This document shows, piece after piece, positions 34,139 through 40,554 of a stretch of DNA of 40,554 nt (position 1 is its first letter; every line of letters starts with the position of its first letter). The notes under the pieces are model-generated. The model was given only the letters and a program-made list of their open reading frames with translations, had not been told where the DNA came from and did no database searches. The DNA is taken from assembly GCA_016934295.1 (NCBI GenBank), contig JAFGTD010000014.1, positions 1 through 40,554 on the forward strand, written 5' to 3'. The position numbers and the translations under genes are program-made. The stretch comes from Acidobacteriota bacterium (GTDB lineage Bacteria; Acidobacteriota; UBA6911).

Positions 34139-35668
34139 TTACTCAACTTTGCAGAGGACGGCAGTAATATCGTCTATTTGTGACAATCCGTCTGAAAAGT
34201 CCCTGACGGACCTGTATAACCCCGTTACAATATCCTGCGCCTTCTCGTGCCTGTGGATCCGGATATATTCCAGCGCCCGTTCAATGCCGTATGCGGTTTG
34301 ATCCGGCCTTTCCGCGTCGGTGATTCCGTCGGTGAGCATCGCAAGTATATCCCCGGACTCCAGTTTGAGCGGTTCGCTGCAGGTAAAGGGGTGGTCCGGC
34401 ATGAATCCCAGGGGGATATCCATACTGTCGAGCGTCCGTTTGACGGCACCGTTGGCGTCCAGGATGTAACCGGGCGTGTGTCCGGCGCTGGCATAGACGA
34501 ACGAGCCCGTGGAAGGATCGAGGCAACAAAAGATCAGGGTTGCAAAACGGCCCTGCTCCAGGTCGGAAACAAGCGCGCTGTTGGTCAGTGAAAAAATATT
34601 TCCGAGATCCGAATCCTGTTGTGCAAACGCACGCAGGAAGGCCCGCAGTTCCACCATCAATAATGCGGATCCGATCCCGTGGCCGCAGACGTCCCCGATG
34701 GCGATGCCGATACGATTTTCCGGCAGGAAAAGGAAATCGAAGTAGTCGCCCCCGGTGGCGTCGGCGGGAAATGCCGCCGCTGCGAATTCAAATCCTTCGA
34801 TCTGCGGTACGGGCATGCTGTAGAACTGCTGCTGCACGGCACGAGCCAGGCTCATTTGAAACTGCTGTTCCTGCAGCTTTTTCTGTTCGGTTACATCCTT
34901 GATTACCGTAACCAGATGTGTGATGACGCCGGTGCTTCCATACATCGGAGTAATCGTCTGCTCGGCGAAGAAAATCCTGCCGTTTTTTTCCTTATTGGCG
35001 ATCGTACCCCGGAATACATTCCCGGATAGAATCGTAGCCCAGAGCTTCTCGTAAAAAGCGTCTTCATGCACACCGGATTTGAGAATGCGCGGCGTAAGGC
35101 CCTTGACCTCTTCCAGCGTGTATCCGGTAATATGTTCGAAAGCGGGATTGACATACTCGATCAGGCCTCTTCTGTCGCAGATCATAATTCCATCCGCTGT
35201 CTGCTCGACGGCATTCGTCAAGGTTTGTATGTGTGCATCCGTTGCCTTCTTTTTGGTGACATCGTGAAAAACAACGACACTGCCGCAGATATTTTCTTTT
35301 TTATCCCGCAGCGGACTCGCCTTTGCATGAATCCAGACCCCTGTCGGGCATTGCGCGTTGCGAATGTAGATTTCGGTTTCCGGCACGTTTTCACCGGCGA
35401 GCGCCCGGGCCGCAGGCAGTGCATCCGGCTCATAGGAAGTGACACCGTCCGGCATGTAGCAGCCAAAGATCTCGGCCCACGATTTCGGGGAATTTTCATC
35501 CACTCCGATTGAGAGAACGGACTGCGCGGCTTCGTTGCATATAAGAAATATGCCCTCTTTGTCCGCAACGATTACGCCTTCATTAAGGTTATAAATGGTG
35601 GACCGAAGTATTTCCGTCTCATTCAGCGGAATTCGGGATTTTCGCCGTTCGTTCAATGCCTGATCCAT
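34139..35668 (-). CDS. PAS-PAS-PP2C (SpoIIE/RsbU-type) serine phosphatase
   Basis: A 509-residue soluble signalling protein. PAS domain 1 covers about 20-145 (TIYNLNEGVIVADKEGIFLICNEAA) and PAS domain 2 about 148-265 (TNAVEQTADGIMICDRRGLIEYVNPAFEHITGYTLEEVKG). A short coil (QEQQFQMSLARAVQQQFYSMPVPQIEGFEF) leads to the PP2C-like phosphatase at 290-508, with the metal-binding AGGDYFDFLFLPENRIGIAIGDVCGHGIGSALLM-type block (here TGGDYFDF, DVCGHG), ASAGHTPGYIL, MLTDGITDAE and the final QIDDITAVLCKV. Such proteins dephosphorylate anti-anti-sigma factors in partner-switching. No partner is encoded nearby. PAS ligand unknown. Confidence 0.9.
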   Translation of the reverse strand: MDQALNERRKSRIPLNETEILRSTIYNLNEGVIVADKEGIFLICNEAAQSVLSIGVDENSPKSWAEIFGCYMPDGVTSYEPDALPAARALAGENVPETEIYIRNAQCPTGVWIHAKASPLRDKKENICGSVVVFHDVTKKKATDAHIQTLTNAVEQTADGIMICDRRGLIEYVNPAFEHITGYTLEEVKGLTPRILKSGVHEDAFYEKLWATILSGNVFRGTIANKEKNGRIFFAEQTITPMYGSTGVITHLVTVIKDVTEQKKLQEQQFQMSLARAVQQQFYSMPVPQIEGFEFAAAAFPADATGGDYFDFLFLPENRIGIAIGDVCGHGIGSALLMVELRAFLRAFAQQDSDLGNIFSLTNSALVSDLEQGRFATLIFCCLDPSTGSFVYASAGHTPGYILDANGAVKRTLDSMDIPLGFMPDHPFTCSEPLKLESGDILAMLTDGITDAERPDQTAYGIERALEYIRIHRHEKAQDIVTGLYRSVRDFSDGLSQIDDITAVLCKVE

Positions 35669-35680
35669 AGTATTAATATA

Positions 35681-35708
35681 AGATTGAAGATTGAAAATTG
35701 AAAATTCA
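35681..35708. repeat. AGATTGA heptamer tandem repeat (4 units)
   Basis: AGATTGA, AGATTGA, AAATTGA, AAATTCA, directly upstream of the phosphatase gene start. Confidence 0.7.
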
Positions 35709-35926
35709 AAGCATGGATTTTTCTGCCGACATCCGCATTAAAAAACCTCCCATGCCGGATGAACCCTTAAATATGAGGGTGAATCCTCAAAATTAATCCA
35801 ATATTTCACTGTATCACGGTTGCCGCTTCTTTCTCACCAGGAATTCCCGGGGCGCAAAAAATGCCCGGCTGTTCTCGGGAGTAAGTTTTTTTGTAATGCG
35901 GTTTATCGATATCCCATACATTTTTT

Positions 35927-35947
35927 ACGGGAAACGGGAAACGGGAA
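35927..35947. repeat. ACGGGAA heptamer, three perfect units
   Basis: Three identical tandem copies of ACGGGAA, followed by ACC. Confidence 0.85.
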
Positions 35948-36085
35948 ACCTCCTTTATTATCCCTCTATGGGATGGCAGACCTACAGATGCACTCCGTCA
36001 GTGTGAATATTTTGATGAAATTCAGAGAAATCGGCAATTAAAGATTGGACGCCGGCAGGTTTCTGATAAAATCACACGATTGCGC

Positions 36086-36184
36086 GGAGGTGAATCTAGC
36101 CTGGTGGCTGGCCTGGACTTCAAATCCAGTTGCGGTTTACCGGAAGGTAGGCTGGGTGGGTTCGATTCCCATGCACCTCCGCCA
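36086..36184 (+). tRNA. selC: Selenocysteine tRNA, anticodon TCA
   Basis: A 99-base tRNA with the hallmarks of tRNA-Sec: a GGAGGTG acceptor strand pairing with CACCTCC, encoded GCCA at the 3' end, an anticodon stem-loop CTGGA-CTTCAAA-TCCAG with TCA at 36120-36122, a long variable arm (TTGCGGTTTACC...), and a T-arm GTGGG-TTCGATT-CCCAT. The anticodon stem-loop equals that of E. coli selC as I remember it. It reads UGA as selenocysteine with SelA, SelB and SelD, none of which is in the window. I found no clear selenoprotein frame here. The eighth acceptor pair looks mismatched (A and G). Confidence 0.93.
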
Positions 36185-36344
36185 TTTTATTTTCGGCTTA
36201 GCATTCAGTCGGCATTTCTTCATCAGCACTATGATCCGCTTCATATTCTCTCCAAATTCCCTGGTTTATTCATTTAATCCTAAATACAGAGGAGTTTGTG
36301 CAGTCTATTACACTGACGTTTCTATAGTTTTGTAAGATGTCTGC

Positions 36345-36357
36345 TATAATCCAAAAT
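36345..36357 (+). promoter_or_regulatory. TATAAT box at leaderless distance
   Basis: TATAAT at 36345-36350 ends seven bases before ATG 36358, and no ribosome site lies between. If used, it would give a leaderless mRNA for the small gene pair. No good -35 element is seen. Confidence 0.35.
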
Positions 36358-36594
36358 ATGAAATGCACCCGATATTTCGATGCCATGCGGTAGCGGTCCG
36401 ACCGATCGATCATAAAACTGGAGTGGATTGAGAGAGTCATGAACAGTCCCGTTAAGGAAACAGTTCAAAAGGATGGTCGAATCAGGCGCTGGGCTCCGAT
36501 AAAAGAAGCTGATGGGAAATATCTCCGGGTCGTTTTGCTTTCGGATGGCGAGACGGTGCATAATGCTTTTTTTGACCGGTCGTTTGTACTATGA
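36358..36594 (+). pseudogene. DUF4258-like small protein gene with in-frame TAG
   Basis: Read from ATG 36358, the frame gives MKCTRYFDAMR, a TAG stop at 36391-36393, then RSDRSIIKLEWIERVMNSP and continues to FFDRSFVL with a TGA at 36592. The whole 78-codon reading looks like one small protein of the kind found directly upstream of DUF2283 genes (core WIERVMNSPVKETVQKDGRIRRW, then KYLRVVLLSDGETVHNAFFDR). A single CAG-to-TAG change would explain the stop. Translation could restart at ATG 36439 (51 residues, MNSPVKET...), preceded by GAGAGAG. The gene overlaps the next start by four bases (ATGA), typical of a coupled pair. The family resemblance is from memory, to DUF4258-like toxin-type proteins, with moderate confidence. 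It may be a decayed gene, a shortened working gene or, least likely, a recoded one. Confidence 0.6.
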
Positions 36595-36791
36595 AAATAA
36601 AATATTTCGAAGACACCGATACTCTCTACATTGAATTCCGCCAAACAGCGGTTCGTGAAACCAAAGATCTGGATGAGGATACAATTCTCGATCTGGATCA
36701 GGACGGCAATATCTGTGCCATCACAGTAGAACACGCCCGCGACCGTACACAGATCCCGTCATTTTCATGCGAACTTGTGACTGGCCTGTAA
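36591..36791 (+). CDS. DUF2283 family protein
   Basis: A 66-residue protein with the DUF2283 signature (MKIKYFEDTDTLYIEFRQTAVRETKDLDEDTILDLDQDGNICAITVEHAR), a small beta-rich fold usually encoded right behind a partner of the type found at 36358. The pairing looks like a toxin-antitoxin or regulatory module, but the family's role is unproven. The ATG overlaps the upstream stop (ATGA) and has no ribosome site of its own, so translation depends on ribosomes finishing the upstream frame. If the upstream TAG stops them, this gene would rely on restart at 36439. Confidence 0.85.
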   Translation: MKIKYFEDTDTLYIEFRQTAVRETKDLDEDTILDLDQDGNICAITVEHARDRTQIPSFSCELVTGL

Positions 36792-36793
36792 CT

Positions 36794-36896
36794 CCAGAGT
36801 TACAGATTGTTCAATTCGGCTTCGCTAGACGAAGCGAAGCTTCGGCCGCCGGACGCAGCCCGGCACCCGGCCGGAGGCCGGGCTGCCTAGTGGATT
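36794..36896. repeat. Family B tail fragment with strong hairpins
   Basis: It begins CCAGAGTTACAGATTGTTCAATTC like the right end of family B copies, then two hairpins: CGGCTTCG...CGAAGC...CTTCGGCC, and a perfect 10-base stem GCAGCCCGGC (36855-36864) with GCCGGGCTGC (36877-36886). It ends without a T-tract, so it is not a standard terminator. Confidence 0.7.
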
Positions 36897-37037
36897 CGGG
36901 GATAGGTCGGCAAATTCTGTTGCAGCCATCGAAAATGGCTGGAAAGCCATTTTCCTTAACGATTTCAATTCATGAATAAATGTGCCCAAACTTTTTGATA
37001 AGTCGCTTTCCAGCTTGGCGATAGCGTCCTTATTCTG

Positions 37038-38258
37038 CTATTCATTGGAACGAAGCGATCCTGCCATCAGATAGAAGTACGTAGTCGCCCAATTGGCTAG
37101 AACCACGACGATAGTAAAAAAGACCATCCCCACGCTCGCCAGCGCGATTCCCGACATTATGTTCCCGATCACGCAGCCCGTGGCGATCGCAGCGCCGGCT
37201 CCTGTAATGATCGAACCGATCAAGGCTACAAAGATCTGTTCTGGAGGTTTGGCAATCAAGCGGGCCTGACCGGAAAGCCGTGCCGAAACCCAACCGCCGA
37301 CAACAAGGCTGGCTACTATCAGGATCAACCATAAGGACACCTTCTTTCCGGGAGCCGCCGCCGGCGCCGGGCTTGAAGCTGAAGGGGATGCCGCGGGATT
37401 CGGTTTTTCATAAACGACATTCAGGTTGCTGTCGGTAACCATCAACTGGGCGTGCAGCACTCCGTGAGTTACGCCGAGCGGATAGTTGCGGCCGCTGGCC
37501 GCCGAGGAAAGGTACGCGGCGCCGCCCAGGATTCCGATCAGCAGACCGGCGATCCACGGCTTCCACGATTTTGTCAGCGCTCTCTTCATCAGAGACGTAG
37601 TGTCGCCATTCGATTGCCGTGCAGTTTCACTCCTGGATCGTTTCATCACGACAATGATCAGCGTCGCCAGGATCAGGATCAGCGCCACCGCCCAGAACGG
37701 GATCCCGGTCAGCGAAGACAGTGTGACTGAACCACCGTCTGAGGATTTCAGTACATTGGTTTTCAGGGTTCCGTTAATATTCGAAAGAGGCCCGTATTCC
37801 ACCAGCGCTATACCGATGGGAATTCCAACCAGGGAAACGATGGAATTGATATGCCCGATGCCGGCTTTGTAAAGCGATCCGCTGATACATCCGCCGGAAA
37901 GAACCATGCCTATGCCGAACAGGATGCCTCCTGTCAGGGAGTTCGCCCACAGGAAAGGTTTCGGATTCAGTGTTACCAGGCCCAGCAGGTCCAGAATGGC
38001 AAAACCGGCCATCCCTGTAATGATGCAAATCCATAAACCCCATGTCTTCTTCCAGCTTTTCATTAGCAGCACTTCACTGAAAGCGGAAGCGCCGCAAAGA
38101 TCGCCTTTCTGAAGGAAAAAACCGAAAAGAAATCCGATTGGGACGGCGGTTAGCACAGGCAAGTGAAAATATGCGGATACCGCGAGAATTACAATTATCG
38201 CGGCCAGGCTGATGAAAACATAGGATTTCCAATTGACTGTCTGCTTGACATTTTCCAT
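37038..38258 (-). CDS. YeeE/YedE family membrane transporter
   Basis: A 406-residue inner-membrane protein with about nine to ten helices, two homologous halves and the family's conserved Cys sites (FLQKGDLCGASAFSEVLLMKSWKK, SGGCISGSLYKAG near 120, and TGCVIGNIMSGIALAS near 360). Characterised relatives import thiosulfate (TsuA), and some YedE proteins are linked to selenium metabolism. A long loop near 275-310 contains an Ala/Pro/Ser run (PAASPSASSPAPAAAPGKK). It is the last gene of a leftward cluster: permease, thioredoxin, half TauE, YeeE. ATG 38258 has AGGAGAGG upstream. Substrate is undecided among thiosulfate, other sulfur forms and selenium. Confidence 0.88.
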   Translation of the reverse strand: MENVKQTVNWKSYVFISLAAIIVILAVSAYFHLPVLTAVPIGFLFGFFLQKGDLCGASAFSEVLLMKSWKKTWGLWICIITGMAGFAILDLLGLVTLNPKPFLWANSLTGGILFGIGMVLSGGCISGSLYKAGIGHINSIVSLVGIPIGIALVEYGPLSNINGTLKTNVLKSSDGGSVTLSSLTGIPFWAVALILILATLIIVVMKRSRSETARQSNGDTTSLMKRALTKSWKPWIAGLLIGILGGAAYLSSAASGRNYPLGVTHGVLHAQLMVTDSNLNVVYEKPNPAASPSASSPAPAAAPGKKVSLWLILIVASLVVGGWVSARLSGQARLIAKPPEQIFVALIGSIITGAGAAIATGCVIGNIMSGIALASVGMVFFTIVVVLANWATTYFYLMAGSLRSNE

Positions 38259-38285
38259 TAGAACCTCTCCTTTTCTTTTTCAATC

Positions 38286-38678
38286 CTACAGAGAACCTGC
38301 CCGTAAAACTCCATAGATGAGCCAGATGGCAATTGCCACAAGCAACATGGCAAAATATTTTTTAAGTTGTCGTTGGTCGGTTTTTATCGCAATGCGTGGA
38401 CCTATCTGTGAGCCGACCAATACGCCGGCTGCCAAAACAACCGTCAGCAAGGGATCGAAATGACCTCGAAGCAAGTGACCGACGAAACCGGTCAATGCGG
38501 TTACTCCGATCATCAGCGACGAGCTTCCTACTGCTATATTCATGGGAACGGAAAGCGCCAGCAGCATTGGGACATAAAAGGCGCCGCCGCCCTGTCCGAA
38601 CATGGAAAAGATCGCGGCGATCGCCAGGAAAACAAAGAACAGAATTATCAAAGTATCGAAAGGCACCGTCATCTCCAT
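38286..38678 (-). CDS. Half-length TauE/SafE-type membrane protein
   Basis: A 130-residue membrane protein that corresponds to one of the two repeats in TauE/SafE anion exporters, which usually have about 250 residues and eight helices. It has about four helices and the repeat's motifs: FSMFGQGGGAFYVPMLLAL near 24-42, IAVGSSSLMIGVTALTGFVGHLLRGHFD, GVLVGSQIGPRIAIKTDQRQLKKYFAMLLVAIAIWLIYGVL. No second half is present upstream, where only 153 bases separate it from the thioredoxin gene. It could work as a homodimer or be a remnant. Its place between a YeeE transporter and a thioredoxin suggests sulfur-compound handling. Confidence 0.75.
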   Translation of the reverse strand: MEMTVPFDTLIILFFVFLAIAAIFSMFGQGGGAFYVPMLLALSVPMNIAVGSSSLMIGVTALTGFVGHLLRGHFDPLLTVVLAAGVLVGSQIGPRIAIKTDQRQLKKYFAMLLVAIAIWLIYGVLRAGSL

Positions 38679-38831
38679 GTGGATGGCTCGGCGAATTAAA
38701 GCGTCCGTATAAAGCTCCAGAAAAACTTTGGGATCCGCCCCCCGATGATTTCTAACTCCAATGCTGCATAATGGCTGCGCTTGGTCGTTGTTCGTCCGAT
38801 CAACCTCAATCGACGTAACCTGAGTTGCTGA

Positions 38832-39074
38832 TTATTGGGCCGTCTTCTTTAACCAATTGACGATCTCACTGCTTTGGGGAATGCGGCCGCTCGCCTTCAC
38901 CTCTTCGTCGATCACCAGGCCCGGCGTCGCCATCACACCGTATTTGATGATTTCTTCGATTCTTTCAACCTTCTCCAGGTCCGCTTTTACGCCCGATGCT
39001 GCTATCGCCTTTTCGGCTTCGGAGTAAAGTTTTTTGCATTTTTGGCAGCCGGTGCCCAGTACCTTGATCTTCAT
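38832..39074 (-). CDS. Small thioredoxin-like redox protein (MTH895/TM0996 type)
   Basis: An 80-residue thioredoxin-fold protein with the active site GTGCQKCKKLYSEAEKAIAASG at residues 7-28 and the cis-proline loop GVMATPGLVIDEEVKASGRIP. This family of tiny glutaredoxin-like proteins is regularly encoded beside ArsP/DUF318 permeases, as here (25 bases downstream of the permease). It likely reduces a substrate or a cysteine of the permease. TGGAGAAGC precedes the ATG. No in-frame TGA replaces either active-site Cys. Confidence 0.9.
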   Translation of the reverse strand: MKIKVLGTGCQKCKKLYSEAEKAIAASGVKADLEKVERIEEIIKYGVMATPGLVIDEEVKASGRIPQSSEIVNWLKKTAQ

Positions 39075-39099
39075 TATTGCTTCTCCATCTGTAAAAAAA

Positions 39100-40404
39100 T
39101 TAAAAGAGCATGCCGAACAGATAACCTACAAGCATCGACATGATAACTACGAGAACGCTGAACAAAAGTGTCTTTTTGGTACCCAGTACTCTGTAAATAA
39201 CAAAAAGGCTGGGCAGTGAAAGCGCCGGTCCCGCAAGAAGCAGAGCCAGAGCCGGACCTCGCCCCATTCCAAGGCGGGTCAGCATTTCTACTATGGGGAT
39301 TTCCGTCAGCGTCGCGAAATACCAGATCATGCCGACGAATGAGGCGTTGAAATTGGAAAGAAGGCTGTCACCGCCGACAACCGTCGCCACCGCCTGCTCC
39401 GGGATCAGCCCTCCTATAAAGCCGGTCAAAAACACTCCTCCGAAAAGAAGCGGCACGATCATCATGCCGAAATCCCAGGTTGCCCGCATCCATTGCTTGA
39501 TTTCATCAGCCTTAAACCAGCGCCACGCCATAAGCAGCACCAGGAGTCCCATGACGCCCGCCAGGTACCATTTCATTCCATGTACCGTCATGGTGAAGCT
39601 CGGCACAGGCTCGATTGCGGTAATCCTCTCCCGTTCGATTCTTCGAACTTCAGAGGACAAATGACCGTCGGATTGATATTCCTGAATGTCGATGGCGTCC
39701 TGGGTTGAATAACGGATATTGGCGCGGACCTCCTGCCCGTCCTTCATTCTGACGGTAACATCGTTGGTGTTGTACCAGTCGGAAAACACCAGGAACAGGA
39801 TCATACAGAGGAAATAAAGAGACGTTTTCCAGAGCGGACGGGGACTGGGAGGCGTTTCGGGCAAGTGCATGGCTGCGACCCTATGCCGGTCCGCTCTTCT
39901 GAATGCAAAGGACATGAAGAGGCCGATGACTACGGCAAATAACACGGCGCCGACGGCGCGGCCGACTCCAAGGTCCAGGCCGAGAACGCGGGCGGAAAGG
40001 AATATGGCCATGACGTTGATGGCCGGACCCGAATAGAGAAATGCAGCGGCAGGCCCGAGCCCGGCCCCCATGGCATAGATCCCGGCGAACATGGGAAGGA
40101 CGCTGCAGGAACAGACGGCCAGGACTGTGCCGGAAACAGAGGCGACTCCATAGGCAAGCATGCGGTTCGATCCCGGCCCGAGGTACCGCATTACGGAAGC
40201 CTGTGACAGGAAGGTGGAAATCGCCCCGGCGATAAACATGGCTGGAACGACGCAAGCCAGCGTGTGGTTGACCGCATACCACTGAAGCAGGCGGAACGCT
40301 TCCAGGATGGCGGTTGTCACCTTCGGATTGCCCAGGGGCAGATAATAGGCGACGAGAAATATTCCCGCCAGCCAGGCGAATTTCTTCCATTCTTTCATCA
40401 ACAA
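39100..40404 (-). CDS. ArsP/DUF318-type permease
   Basis: A 434-residue permease with about nine to ten helices. The N-terminal block has VPAMFIAGAISTFLSQASVMRYLGPG and the hallmark SVSGTVLAVCSCSVLPMFAGIYAMGAGLGPAAAFLYSGPAINVMAI (adjacent Cys near 95). The second block has MIVPLLFGGVFLTGFIGGLIPEQAVATVVGG and LTEIPIVEMLTRLGMGRGPALALLLAGPALSLPS. Relatives export methylarsenite (ArsP) or other thiol-reactive species. An unusual soluble segment of about 60 residues (VRMKDGQEVRANIRYSTQDAIDIQEYQSDGHLSSEVRRIERERITAIEP) is inserted between the halves. It heads the leftward cluster. A regulator may lie beyond the window; the last 150 bases show no complete gene. Confidence 0.88.
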   Translation of the reverse strand: MLMKEWKKFAWLAGIFLVAYYLPLGNPKVTTAILEAFRLLQWYAVNHTLACVVPAMFIAGAISTFLSQASVMRYLGPGSNRMLAYGVASVSGTVLAVCSCSVLPMFAGIYAMGAGLGPAAAFLYSGPAINVMAIFLSARVLGLDLGVGRAVGAVLFAVVIGLFMSFAFRRADRHRVAAMHLPETPPSPRPLWKTSLYFLCMILFLVFSDWYNTNDVTVRMKDGQEVRANIRYSTQDAIDIQEYQSDGHLSSEVRRIERERITAIEPVPSFTMTVHGMKWYLAGVMGLLVLLMAWRWFKADEIKQWMRATWDFGMMIVPLLFGGVFLTGFIGGLIPEQAVATVVGGDSLLSNFNASFVGMIWYFATLTEIPIVEMLTRLGMGRGPALALLLAGPALSLPSLFVIYRVLGTKKTLLFSVLVVIMSMLVGYLFGMLF

Positions 40405-40554
40405 CTGTCCTTTAATGAAATGCGAGCGGACGGATCCGGAGTCACTCTCCGATATTATTCAGAATCCTTAACCCGGACTATTCATGAAGCTTTTACTGCA
40501 GCGGCACAGACGGGCATGTCTACTGCGTTGCGCTTCTTCAGACTCCTCGACGTA

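Larger units (their letters stand above)
35669..36085. other. Intergenic region before the tRNA-Sec gene
   Basis: No gene is supported; a 73-residue open frame at 35820-36041 has no family resemblance. It contains two heptamer tracts (35681-35708 and 35927-35947). The selC promoter should be within the last 100 bases but is not obvious. Confidence 0.55.

Noticed and set aside
35820..36041. A 73-codon frame before selC
   Set aside because: It runs through the ACGGGAA heptamers and has no protein-like features.
36391..36393. TAG read as pyrrolysine
   Set aside because: No pylT-like tRNA or pyl gene is visible and the gene family is not known to use pyrrolysine; mutation or internal restart is simpler.
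38832..39074. The small thioredoxin as a selenoprotein
   Set aside because: Both active-site positions are Cys codons and there is no in-frame TGA within or directly after the frame.
40405..40554. A possible gene at the right edge
   Set aside because: Short open stretches exist on both strands, but 150 bases give no start, motif or ribosome site that would support one.

Overview
The window carries a chromosomal segment of a Gram-negative, probably anaerobic or facultatively anaerobic bacterium. It has exported multiheme cytochromes, two ferredoxin-dependent 2-oxoacid oxidoreductases, an ECF sigma/anti-sigma/periplasmic sensor trio, a YbbP-type permease and many secreted proteins. The mix resembles Acidobacteriota or a neighbouring phylum. 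That placement is inference with low confidence, because no rRNA or ribosomal protein gene is present.

Layout. 1-8 kb: a cut-off FtsX-type permease, a SEC-C protein, an internally deleted SDR/DUF2867 gene, a DUF4143 ATPase, a secreted alpha/beta hydrolase, a membrane HD-GYP-like protein and a small zinc-ribbon protein. 8-17 kb is the 2-oxoacid core: KorD ferredoxin, KorA, a KorB-KorC fusion, full-length NifJ (pyruvate:ferredoxin oxidoreductase), an exported tetraheme cytochrome and L-2-hydroxyglutarate oxidase, whose product is the substrate of Kor. 17-24 kb is respiratory: an 11-heme cytochrome fused to a cytochrome b membrane domain (CbcL-like), an octaheme HAO-family cytochrome, a secreted methyltransferase, a leucine-rich-repeat protein and a PepSY membrane protein. 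24-29 kb: a QueG/RdhA-like iron-sulfur protein beside a NapH-NapG fusion, then the ECF sigma operon. 29-36 kb: iron-sulfur flavoprotein, Ogt, FbaB aldolase, glycosyltransferase, ProC and a PAS/PP2C phosphatase. 36-40.5 kb: selC (tRNA-Sec), a small gene pair whose first member has an in-frame TAG, and a leftward cluster of YeeE/YedE transporter, half-length TauE, thioredoxin and ArsP-like permease.

The genes suggest a low-potential economy. Kor and NifJ reduce ferredoxin, LhgO feeds 2-oxoglutarate, and the multiheme and polyferredoxin membrane proteins would move electrons between the quinone pool and periplasmic acceptors.

The intergenic spaces are unusually rich in repeats. There are palindromic elements ending in GTAGGGGCGAACCTT (family A), elements with a hexamer-periodic stem (family B), and at least eight tracts of degenerate tandem heptamers. 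Family B splits the kor operon and supplies the last residues of ProC. Two genes look like products of internal deletion or halving, and one small gene carries a stop codon in its conserved frame.
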